A DNA stretch of 64,000 nucleotides from Moniliella sp. 'wahieum' (taxonomy: Eukaryota; Basidiomycota; Moniliellomycetes; Moniliellales; Moniliellaceae): assembly GCA_003971905.1 (NCBI GenBank), contig RSEE01000040.1, positions 248,001-312,000 on the forward strand, read 5' to 3'. Below are positions 35,800 through 46,479 of the stretch, piece by piece (the stretch's first letter is position 1; every line of letters starts with the position of its first letter). Position numbers and translations under genes: made by a program. The notes beneath the pieces are model-generated. The model was not told the origin of the DNA. It was given only the letters and a program-made list of their open reading frames with translations, and searched no databases.

Positions 35800-38700
35800 A
35801 TGCCGCGCCGCTCCCCCTTCAGTGTGCCGGGTCTCCCCGCCAGCACCTAGGCGCGGCACGAGGAGAGCGTGCGCCGGCTGCATAAGGAAGGCGTCAACGG
35901 CGTTGGTGCCAGCACCATCGACATGTATCGCTCCAAGGTGCGTGGCTATATCGAGTTTAATCTTCAACTCGCCCTCCACGAAGACAAGCTGCCCTCCCTG
36001 TCTGCGTATGCCGACGACCCCGTGCAGTTCAAAATACAGTTCGAGCAACGGTGCGTTTCCTCCTCGTGCCCCGACCAGTTCTGCCTTCAGTGGTTCGTGG
36101 TCGGCCCATTGACACGCTACTCGGCAGGACACTGGCCACAGACCTCAACCTTGCCACGTTTCTCCAAGCGCAGGCCAAGCACGGCAGGGCCCTGACGGAG
36201 TACCTCAGCACCTGCTTTGACAATCGCATATCCTCAGGGCAGCTTGCGCAGGCGCAGCTTCCCCCTGGGTTTCCAAACCGAGGGATCCTCCCCCTGGGAC
36301 GGACGGGCCGAACAAGCGGCGAGCAACGCAAGCCAACCAGTTCCCTCGGCCCGAGGCGCAAGACGATGGTGGGTTTCAAGAGCCTGAACCCTTCCGGTCG
36401 GGCGCCGGGACCCAAACAGACGTCCATTACGCACCTGCCTCACTGCTCTCCGAGTCAGCTGTGACGTACCTCCACAAGTACCAGGGCAGGTTGTTTGATC
36501 TCAAGGAGGGGTTCACGTGGCTCGATGTCTTCCCCCCCAGCCCGCGTCAAGGTCCCCATACCCAAATGGCTCTCAAGACCGAGCGCAAATCGGACGGCAA
36601 GGCTCAAAAGGAAATCCTTGGGGCCGACCAAATGGTGGGTTGTTTTCTCGCTCCAATTTTTTGTTCGCAGTTGATGCTAACGTGTGTCTCAGGTTCCTCC
36701 CGTGATGGCTACTCGCTCAAGGAGCTAGAGACAATTCTGGCCACTTGCTTGGACAACACGCGTTCGTATACGGCAGGCATTCGGGACCACGCGATGGCCT
36801 GCCTGTCGCATTACTGTCTGCTTCGCGGCGAGCACGTGCGCGGGATTCTGCTCATGGACTGTTTGCCTCTCACTCTTCCTATGTCCGAGGCGCCACTGAG
36901 CCAGCCGAGGCGCTGCAAGTTATGTTGCCGAATGGAAGGGCTACCCGGGGGGTTCGAAACGAGCGATGGGTACGATGCGTCACAAGGATGCCAACCTATG
37001 TTGCATCTCGTCTTTGGCGCGCCATTTTTTCTTCGCTTGCAAGTCTTAAGGGAGCGCCGGCCTAGAGGGTGGGGCGATGGGATTGTCTGCCCTTGACCGA
37101 ACCCGAGTCGTGGCTCACCTACCCGGTTTTCCCGGGCAACGAATCCCCAGGGGCACGCCGGAGCAAGCCTCCCTCCATTGTTATGGAGGGGAACGGTGTG
37201 GCAGACGCTGGGGAGGACATTGTGGATGATGCTATTGAGGACGATGGAGAAGTCGATGGGCAGGATGATCGCGTGGAAGGCGCGGAGGAGGCCCCCGAGG
37301 ATGGCATGCAAGACGTCGATGACACAGAGGACGCCACGGAGGATGGCCCGCATGAGGGGGCCGAGGACGTCGCGGCCACTACTACTACTGCCAAGTCCAA
37401 GCGACCGATTGGCACATCAATAATGACGGACCACGGTTATTATTCCGCGGTGTTGCGGTACCTGACAGTGGCGGGCATCAACAGTGGAAGGAAAACTGAC
37501 ATTTTCCGTTGGAGCGCCGTTCGCATTGCCGATATGCTGGGGGTACCCGAGGATTCCATTCGCAGGGCTGGCAACTGGAATGTCTCGCCCCCCTTGCATC
37601 ACCTTGACAACATGTCCATGCCCTTTGTGCGCGCCTTGAATGGATGGGCTCCCAAATGTGGTGCCTACTTCCTTCCCCGTGCCCAACTCGACCCCCCTGA
37701 TGTTCTGCTCAACCAAATCTTTCCTGACTTGGACGACGAGGAGAAAAAACTTGATGCGGCACTCAAGGGTGGAACCCGTCGGCGCCCAAAGAGGGAAGAA
37801 GCGTACCCACCAAGGAACTGAGGTCAGCACGAGACGAGACCACCTTCTGATGGCGAAAGAGTTTGCCAAATTGCTAAGGATGTTTCGACGAATCATCCTT
37901 CAAGACTCTCCCTTTTGGTCTGACACCAGATGCACCCGCCATATCCTCAAGTTGCGCGTCTTTCAGTCGCCGGAGTATCAGAAGTGGTCTCAGGAAATCA
38001 AGACATACGTCGAGCAGCAGCCTGTGCCGGTGAATCCTTCCTTTGGGCGGGAGGCCTCAGATCACGGCACTTGTGCAGCATGGTTTCGGGCTGGTCAATA
38101 ACCGCTTGGGCGCGATGGAGACTGGGTTGGAGAAGGTGATTGAGGAGCAAGAAAAAAACGCATCTCTGACGAAGCAGACAGCGAAAGTGGTGGGCAAGTC
38201 GCTTCCCAATTTCCAATCGTCAATTGTGAGCCTTGCTCAGGAGACGAATCGGCTGTGCGCACGAGACCATTTCGTTGCGGCACAGGTTGAACACCTTCGA
38301 ACCGAAGTGCAGGACCTCAAGAGCCTTCTGACCACCATCGCGGACCATATCGGTGTTCCACTGGCGGAGGGCAATGGCCCACCGTCCCGTGTACCTCGCC
38401 GTGCGCCACGATTTCCCGCCACCGCTCCTGCGCATACGCCGCATGATTCGCCCGGGCTAGCTGGACGTACGGCTCCCCTGGGCCTGCCACAGAGGGAAGT
38501 GTTCATCCTGCTCCCTTCCCCGATGCAATTCCGGCCCCAGAGGTTACCGCCGCCAACCGTGGAGGCGCCAATGGGTCTTCTCCACCTTCCGGACGTCGTG
38601 GGGAACCCGTTGCTGGTGCCGATGCCTCTCTCCCACCTGCGCCTGCGCACAACCCCGTTGCGGCCGAGTGCGATGCTCTGCTTCAAGCGACTGATCGCGC

Positions 38701-39765
38701 GACTCGGGATCCCTCAGCGCCGCCGCCCTTTTCCTAGCGTACTCACGTTGTGTAAGCGAGTGGGTTGCGTTTCCCAAGTGTGGAGGAGTGGAACAAGGGG
38801 ATGGATGGAGTCCTGTGCTTGCGGGACCAGCTTTTTCCACCTCGAAGCGCGTACCGCGGTCCAAATGGAAAGCCAATGCGTGGCCTCAAGGCACGCAGCA
38901 GTGTCCAAGAAGGACATTTGAAACGCCGTCGCAAGATTGGCGTCCGCATCGACCATCTGATTCGAGCCTACAAGTTCAAACTGACCCCGTCCGAGATTGT
39001 AGGCAGGGTCGAGATCGCCTTCCAGATGCTGAGCACCAACCGGGGCGGATGGACAAAAATCAGCGACAAACTGCACCTGGTTGACGACGCGGATCTCATC
39101 TTACCCCAAGCGGCTTGGACCGCGTCGAAGATTGAGCATGTCAGAACTGTGGCCGAACTGCGAAAAAGAGCACCCCCACCACCTGCTCACACCCCGGCCT
39201 TGACCCCTCCCAGGCCTGCTGCGCATGGCCCCGGCCCCGGCGCCCTCTTGCCCTTCCCGCCCGCCAACGGAGACGTATGGCACTTTCCTTTTCCGGGCGT
39301 CCCCTTTCCTCCCAACCCTGCTCCTACCTTGACCTACCCATCCCGGTCCCTGCCGCATCTCCTGCACCTACCGCACCTCCTGCGCCTACCGCACCTCCTG
39401 CACCTACCACCCCTCTCCCTGCCACCCCTCTCCCTAACACCCACCCTGCTCCGACCGGCCACCCTGCTCCTACCACCCTCCCTGCTCCTACCACTCTCCC
39501 TCCTCCTACCACTTTCCCTCCTCCTACTACCCTCCCTGCCCATCCGCCCCCCCCTGCTCCTACCGCCCAACCTGCTCCCCACCACCCACCCAGCTCCTAC
39601 CACCCAACCTGCTCCTACCACTCTCCTGCTCCTACCGCACCTCCTGCACCTACCGCCCACCCTCTCCCTACCACCCATCTCCCTGCTACCCCTCTCCCTG
39701 CTACCCTCCCTGCTCCTACCGCCACCCTGATCCTACCACACCTGGCCCTGCAGGCTCCTCCCTGA
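35800..39765 (+). mobile_element. Crypton-like tyrosine-recombinase element
   Basis: The span is defined by its coding content; the outer ends are not resolved. Cryptons move by a tyrosine recombinase and have no terminal inverted repeats, so none are expected. A Leu/Pro/Thr-coding minisatellite lies at the 3' end. The element may be an old insertion or a host-adopted gene. Confidence 0.65.
35800..39765 (+). CDS. Crypton-type recombinase: NDC10-like and GCR1_C-like domains
   Basis: An N-terminal core-binding-like segment (STIDMYRSKVRGYIEFNLQL) is followed by the NDC10_II/tyrosine-recombinase fold. It has box I HYCLLRGEHVRG, an Asp/Glu-rich insert (37195-37380), then KTDIFRWSAVRIADMLGV, IRRAGNWN, HHLDNMSMPFVRALNGW and YFLPRAQLDPPDVLLNQIFP. 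The family tetrad R-HxxR-W-Y reads R-DxxR-W-H, so the catalytic His and Tyr look substituted. A coiled coil (38090-38330) and a GCR1_C-like domain (SQVW...EEWNKGMDGV...RRRKIGVRIDHLI, 38770-38970) follow, then a Pro-Ala-Pro-Thr tail. Introns fit at about 36051-36090 and 36633-36692. There is an in-frame TAG at 35848 and many frame breaks. The family call is good; gene boundaries are approximate. Confidence 0.65.
39340..39735 (+). repeat. CCTGCTCCTACC minisatellite
   Basis: About 400 bases of degenerate 12-15 base units (cctgctcctacc, cctctccctgccacc) encode repeated PAPT/PLPATP at the C-terminus of the Crypton-like protein. Variation between units suggests an old array. Confidence 0.85.
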
Positions 39766-41020
39766 TTGCGTATGATGGTACACTTTCCTGGCGTTTGAGC
39801 GCACCCCTAGTACATGACCACTGGTCTGTCCTTCCAAAAAGTATCTGCGCGATAATTTCTTCTTGTTGTACTGCTTTTTGCTTAATTGATCTTGTTTTGA
39901 GCAAAGCCGCCGGGTGGACAAAAAGCACAAGCAATACGCCCACAATAAAGCTTGCGCTTCCCTGGGCAGCATAGAAAGCATGTGGGCTATACATTGTCTT
40001 GGGAATGATTGCCGTGTGACATGTGAAGGGCTTGTGCGAAAGGCCATCTGCAGCAAGTAGTAGGTCGGGAGCGTTGAGTGCATGGAACGTTGAGCATGCT
40101 CCGACTGAGTCTGAGTACAGACTGAGTAATGCCCAGCGCCCAGAGTTGCTCTCGCGTGCGACCGAGACTGCCTACTAAGTACAATAGCTGCAACCGACGC
40201 GGCGCAAAGACAGTCGGAAGGAGTTGCTAGTTTGCGGTACGCCGTACGCAGCACGTCCGCCTACCACACACTGCCGCCGGCGCAGTGAGGGTGGGTGGAC
40301 CCGTGTGGGGGTTGCAAACGTCGCAAAGGCACGGTGATAAGATAAGTCGGCCGTTCCCAGCTGGCGTTGGGCGCATTTGTGTTGTCGTGGCGATGCGACC
40401 TGAGACATAACATCTGAGAAATGGGAAATCTACCAGACAGCTGGCGGGGCCTGTATGATCGAGGATCGCATGCATGTGTGTGATGTGGTTTTCAGCGGGC
40501 GCAGCACTCGCCGTTTGCCGGCCTCCGTGCGCATGGGGCCTGGCGAGGCGCCCTGGGACGCGCACTCGGGCGCACTCCGGGCCGAGTCGGGCGGCCGCCG
40601 ACGCAGCGCCCGAGTGGAGGGCCACTGGCCCACAGCCCAGCGCCCAGCCTCCACGGTGCATAACGCATGATGCATGCATGATGCACGCTGCATCGAGTAT
40701 CACACAGACAGGCACAAGGGCGCACAGGGCGACACCAACCGACACCGGCAGGCACAGGGCGGCACAAGCGAGCACAAGCCCGGCCCCGCCGAGAGCATCA
40801 CAGTCGCATGGCGTCAGTGTCTCTTTCTCCGCCCGCCACCGCCCGGCACGGGGGCAGCCGGGCGGCGGCGCCACGCACTGCACGAGCCTGCACGCTGCTC
40901 CCGCCCGAGCCCGCCTGCCGGCCCGCCTGCCTCCGTCTGCTCCCGCCGCCGGCAATGGGCGAGTGCCGCGGACTTGTCCCCCACGCCCACCACCCCCACC
41001 ACTGCCACCGCCAGCTTGCC
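39766..41020. promoter_or_regulatory. Upstream region of the GATA factor
   Basis: No gene supported; minus-strand frames at 39716-40254 are AT-richer but unrecognised. It contains a tandem GATA site (40335-40346), a palindromic gcatgatgcatgcatgatgc (about 40668-40687) and degenerate GGCACA repeats (40710-40785). This is the longest upstream region of any gene here that shows candidate regulator sites. Confidence 0.5.
40335..40346 (+). promoter_or_regulatory. Tandem HGATAR sites
   Basis: TGATAAGATAAG contains two adjacent GATA-factor sites (TGATAA, AGATAAG), about 675 bases upstream of the GATA-factor ATG. This fits autoregulation as known for AreA/Gat1-type genes. Confidence 0.5.
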
Positions 41021-44000
41021 ATGGACGCCGGCCCGCAGGCCCCATCTGTCCCGTCTGCTCCGTCTCCTGCGGCATCTCCACCTGCCGCGCCCCCTCCTCC
41101 CACAGCCCCCACCGCCGCCACCGCCACCGCCACTGCCCCCCGCCCCTCTCGCTCTCGCTCCCGCCTGTCGCCCGTGTCCAAGCGTCAGCTCTCCGAGCGC
41201 GCCATGCACCACGCCGCCGCCCTTCGCGCCGCCCATGCGACTTCGTCCGCACCCTCCGTCCTGCCACTGCCTCCTCGCCTGCCTCACCCTCCGCCACCGA
41301 CCGGCAGGCGGAGGACGACGTGTTTGGCACCATGTCCTTCTCCGATCTGCTCGACACGGATGTTGGCTTGGGCCGCCACCCGAGCAGGACGAGTCGCGCA
41401 GTCCCCTCGCCGCCGAGCACACCCATCCCGAAGCCTCCGCGGCAGCTCCGACCTCAGGCACCCTCGCCTCCGCCCTTTCCCCGCCTGGATGCCAGGCCAG
41501 CACAGCTTCCATCCCTCGTCTTCCCATGCGACTCCCGTGACGCCCCTTCATGCGCCGGGCCCAGTACCCATGGATGCAAACCTGAACCAGCCCTCTGTAC
41601 CAATGCAACAGCCAGGCCAGGGGTTTCCTTTTCCCCAATCGTTGCCCAACTTGGCCAGCAACAGTGTCTTGAATCCCTTTGCTGCTTTGCTCAATGGTCT
41701 CAACCCTGCCTCACAGCCACCAGTAGCGCCACCTGCGCCCGCGACGGCTCCCGGGTTCAACCCATTCCTTGGCTTGCTGCCCGGCATGCTTCCCAACCAG
41801 GCTCCCCTCAACCCGGCCATGCAGCAGCACCAGTATATGGCCGCCATGGTAGCACTCTTGGCCAGCCGCGCTCAGCAAGCTCAGCTGGCGCAGCAGGCTC
41901 AGCAGCAGCAGGCCCAGTTCCCCGCATCTTCTTTCTCCATGCCAAGCTCAGCTGCAGCGCCCGCCACCGCACTTCCACAGGGCAACCCCCTGAGTAATCT
42001 GCTGTTACCCGAGTGGCTTGGCCGGGCCAATGGCCAACCGCCGCTGGGTGCCAGTGGGACCAAGCCCGAGGAGCAGGACCCCGATCTGTACACCTGGCTC
42101 ACTTCTCTTGCCAAGCTGGCCGGAGCGACCCGTACAACAGGAGAGCCTGACTGGTACGCTTTTCGCAGCATCCTTGAGCAAGGCGAGACGGCCGACTTGG
42201 TCGCCACTGCAGGCTTGACGTCCCCGATGGGGCGGGAAACGTAGCGCTTCCCCAGGCAATCTACCGAATGATCCAGGCCAAGGCTTTGGAGGCAGACAAC
42301 AACATGCGGATCGAGGTGTACCGAATTCTCTCCCACCCCCCATTTTACTCTATTACCGAGGGACGGAAGCGCTGACGAATTTGCTGTTGCAATCGGGTTG
42401 CGTGCTGCGTTCATGTAGAATTTAACGTGGCGGTTGATGAACCTTAACTTGCGTAAACGTGATACGCCGCAGACATCCCTCTTTGGTATGGAAGGCTTCC
42501 CTTCAACTTGCCTGGTGCCACCCCCATGTCCGCGCCATCCACGTCACACATGACTCCCTTTACGCCTGCGGCGCGTGCTTCCAACTCGTCGCGTTCTCCC
42601 TCGCGCGGACGCAGCCGTCGCTCGTCACGCGGCGTTACTCCCGATGCACTCGCGGCCTCTTCGCTCATGACGCCGGTACAGCCCGCCCAACCGGCCATCC
42701 TGCTCCGCCCTCTTCGCATGACGAGACAAGCAAGCCAGCAAGCCCAGCACCCCCTTCTCTCGGTCCACATTCCACCAACGCACAGGAGACGCTCCATCCC
42801 CTGGCCCATCTCCCTTGGGCTTCACATCCGCCATCCGCTCCCGCTCCCGCTCGATCGCCTCCCTCTCCACCCGGTGGGCTGGCGCGGCTGACGGATTGCA
42901 CGCTCTCGTTCCCGTCGCCGTTTAGATAGTGGTGACAAGGATCCAACCCAGCTCCTTGATCTTGATAAAGACCACGACGACGAAACTGACGACCCAACAC
43001 GGTACCTCCAAATGATGAGTGCCTCACTCCCTGCGGCCACTGCACTGGCCTTTGGCCAATCCCTGGCTTTGATGAAGGGTTCAAGGCCCCGATCCCGGTT
43101 TGGCAATGAGGATGGAGATGACGATTCCTCCGACGGTGAGCGGGAGCGCCGAAAACGACAAGAGCGCATCCGAGCTGAATTCCGTCGAGCGGTGGTCAAG
43201 GATGCCTTGGAGGTCAACCGTACTGGTCTCTTGTCTCCCACAGCTGGAGATCGACCCCAGCGGACCCAGGCAACTTCTCCAATGTCCCCGACTACGCCCA
43301 CAGCGGGTCAGAGCCATCTCGATGGAGATGGGGCCTGGGAACGTGCTGTTGACCTGCCGACGAGTCTCCTAAACTTGGACGAGAATGGGCACTCCTCCGC
43401 AACAGTGATGGGGATGATGGATCTCAGTATGTTTGAAAACCTGGCTCCTTTGCTTCCTTCCACCCTCCCGAGGCATCCACGGCCTCTCGAGAGGCGCTTG
43501 CATACGGTGCGCCCCCGCGTCTCTTAGCGAGTGTGCCCGGTGCCAACCCGGACGACTTTGCCGAGGCACCAATCAACCATGACCCAGACTGGGACTCCCT
43601 CGTCTGGTACGCAAGACGAGTTTCGATCACAGCCTCTACTCTGCTACGTCTCCCGTGCAACCCTCTCTGCCCCCCATACCCTATCAGGCCAAGCCAGCCC
43701 AGTAGCCTCGCCTGTTATTGGGACAGGCCACCACACACGCGCCCAAAGTTACGCGTTGGGCAAACACGGCCCGCTTTCTGGCCTCCCCGTGCCTTCCTCT
43801 GAACCCCACGCACAAGCGACGAGGAAGCGCTCCCGAGGGGCCATGGATATGGACTTGGATGAGGACATGGGCTCGTCGGCGGTGCGAATTAACAAGGCTG
43901 CCAGGCCACTGCGTCATCTCCCGACCACTGTCGACCAACGTATTGCCGCCGGTCTCAATCGATTTGGCCGACCCATTCCCACACGCCTGCCGGTCAGCCG

Positions 44001-44938
44001 ATTGCGATGCCCAGCTCGACCCAGTCGGGTCCTCTTCCCTCTATGCCCCTCTCTGCCTCGTCCACGGGTGGGTTTAGCACAGGTTCCACAGTGGCAGTAC
44101 GGGCGAGCCCAAGCGGCAGTGGGGCGAGTGATGCCCACACGGCTGCACCACCCTACGGCCTTTTCTGGCCCAGGAGGGTCGGGTTCGCTCCTGTCGCTCT
44201 GGCCATCCGATCCTTTAGGACAGGGGACGAGCGCCGTACCGGATTTGACAGGTTTGAGGAGTATGGTGATGCAAGCCAATCCATCTGCAACGCTTCTTTC
44301 CCTCCTCTCGTCCGAGCCGGCCCGGCAGAGACCACGCCATCGCATTCGCACCCTGCGTCGTCGGATATGGCGACTGTCGACCCTTCACTGCTAAACCACC
44401 CGCGCGCCAAGGACACTACTCCGACGCTGGGGCGTGGAAACGGGGGACGAAGCTTGTTTGCCGAACCCAAGGAGATGGGCTCGCGCCATGGCAGTCCGGG
44501 GCTCGGGGCGACGCACCCGTTGGGAAGAGACAAGGAGTCAGCGGCCTACTCGGCGGCACGGGGGTTGTCCCAGCCCGGCACGCCCAATACGGGAGTTACC
44601 ACGCCGTCGCCCGCGCCAGCTCCGGTAGCGGCGGTGCCCAAGCACCGTCGCGCCCCTCCAGCTCCAAGCCGCTTGCCGAGCGCAAGGGCAAAGCAGTGGG
44701 CGAGGAAGCAACGGACCAAATGACCTGCACCAACTGTCATACGACCAAAACGCCCTTGTGGCGGCGCGATCCCGAGGGCCATCCGCTGTGCAATGCATGC
44801 GGACTGTTCTACAAGTTGCATGGCGTGGTTCGCCCGCTGTCACTCAAATCGGACGTGATCCGCAACGCAACCGTACCTCCACTGTCGACAAAGGTCGACG
44901 GAAACAATCGGTTGCGGCTTCCACCTCCTCCCGTCTGA
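41021..44938 (+). CDS. GATA zinc-finger transcription factor, AreA/Nit2/Gat1 type
   Basis: Nitrogen-catabolite regulator that activates genes for secondary nitrogen sources. The N-terminus ([14 protein letters not shown]) is Pro/Ala-rich, followed by [12 protein letters not shown] Gln-rich region (41800-41920) is next, then the AreA-type DUF1752 motif [20 protein letters not shown], formed by splicing out 42316-42418 (GTGTAC...TAG). A long disordered Ser/Pro region precedes one GATA finger at about 44723-44800 ([15 protein letters not shown]...[13 protein letters not shown]) with C-x2-C-x17-C-x2-C spacing and the basic tail [13 protein letters not shown]. The tail frame breaks after DVIR ([16 protein letters not shown] in the next frame), so the stop at 44938 could lie further on. 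Many other frame breaks occur. Confidence 0.88.
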
Positions 44939-45851
44939 GAAGAAGTAACCTTGACTGCGCTCGATGGCTCGGCTCCTGTTCACGTTGTGCCTTTTTACTG
45001 TCATTTTCTCGCTTCCCGCGCTCATGTACCATTGATAAATCCTGTTCTCGTTCCCCGCCGGTTCTCTTTTCCCAGTTGCTCTTGCTCCACTTCCATCCAA
45101 GTATCGCATGCACACACACTTCGGTCGCAGTGGGAGGGAGAGAGGTGGATGGTGATAGTGAAGGCCCGGTAAACCCGGTTCCAAATGGGGCCCGTGGGAT
45201 GACGTTGTCGAGTTGGGATGCATTCTCATGGATCGGGTGCATGCATTGAATCGAGGATGAGAGACGTGACCTTTGGGTTGGAAACAGACGGCTGGTAGGA
45301 TTTGCGCGACAGAGATATATTACGCGCCAGCCAACAAGACAAATGGAGGGCCATGATCGAGGAGGCGGATAACAAGCTGGGGCGAATTGACCGGATGCGT
45401 TGCGCGGACGGCGGAGGGATCTGGCGGGGGGATGACATGCTGTGGACGATGATGAAACGCAAGGGTAAATGAGCTACTAGGATTCTGGGTTACAAGACAA
45501 TATACAACAGCGCGTAGGGACAAATCCAAAAGACGCCGTATACATCGGTCCAGTCAGGAGACGGAGATGGGGGAAAGGGTGCAGATGGATTGCATACATC
45601 TATGGACGCACAGGAGGTATATGTACCTCCTCAGGAAGGGGGCACAGTCGAGAGGTGGACACAGGATCTCCCAACTGATAAGAATCACGCCATAGTGCCC
45701 ATACGGGCCTAGTGGGCCAAGGGCCCCCTAGCACGGCGTGAGTCTGACAGGTCCCATCAACTCTGCGCCCTCAATTCAAGCCTGTGGAGAGAGGGAGAGA
45801 GCAGCGCGCCAAGTACCGCTCCGGCGCAGGAGGACGCGCACAAAAAGGGGG
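44939..45851. other. 3' region after the GATA factor
   Basis: No gene supported. Minus-strand frames at 45226-45529 are short and unrecognised. The region lies between two convergent genes. Confidence 0.5.
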
Positions 45852-46263
45852 TTACGACTTGTCGGCATCCAAGTCCTGCTCGGACTCGGTCTGATCACGA
45901 CCCACCTCTGCATTGCGAATAAAGGCTTCCTCTTGGGCCAGCTCCTCTGGTGACAGTTGGTCTCAGCTTGGTCTCCACGCAGATCGGCCTCCGACTCGGT
46001 TGGTTCCTGGGGATTGGGATCATCGGCTTGAGCATGCGTTTGCAGAGTCGACATCTGCCCGGTATATATGCATCAGCAAAGTTGCCATATGCAATTAACC
46101 ATCGCAACGCGGGGAGGACCTTGAGCTGTTCGAGTGGACGTACTGGGACCGCTCGAAGCGGGGAAAGCATGGTGGGGGCAAGCATCGCAGGCCGGACCAC
46201 GGCGCGCAAGCCACCGTGCACGGCGAGGCGAGCGAACATGGGGGTGCGGATGGAGGAGAGCAT
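45852..46263 (-). CDS. Small putative mitochondrial protein
   Basis: Not recognised. ATG 46263 gives a typical presequence (MLSSIRTPMFARLAVHGGLR, basic and amphipathic, no acidic residue). An intron at 46055-46143 (GTACGT...CAG) joins it to MSTLQTHAQADDPNPQEPTE. After one missing base near 45957 the protein continues LSPEELAQEEAFIRNAEVG and ends DLDADKS at 45852. The product is about 107 residues with a strongly acidic mature part. Size and presequence suggest a matrix protein. The splice model is inferred from the perfect donor and the change of reading frame. Alternative: a chance frame. Confidence 0.4.
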
Positions 46264-46479
46264 GGATCACGGGGCGGGAAATGGGGTGGTAGTTCGAAGA
46301 GGCTAAACGATGGGTTGGGGAGGGCCCCACCCTTGCGATATATATATACGTTCTCCTTGGCTAATGGTGGCGAATGTTGAGCGTACTCCGGCCGAGACCG
46401 GCGTTTTCCGTCTCTGTTGGTCCGTGCATCGGCCGGTCGCAAAGGGTCAGTGTCTGTATAACAGTTCCTGGAAGTTCCT

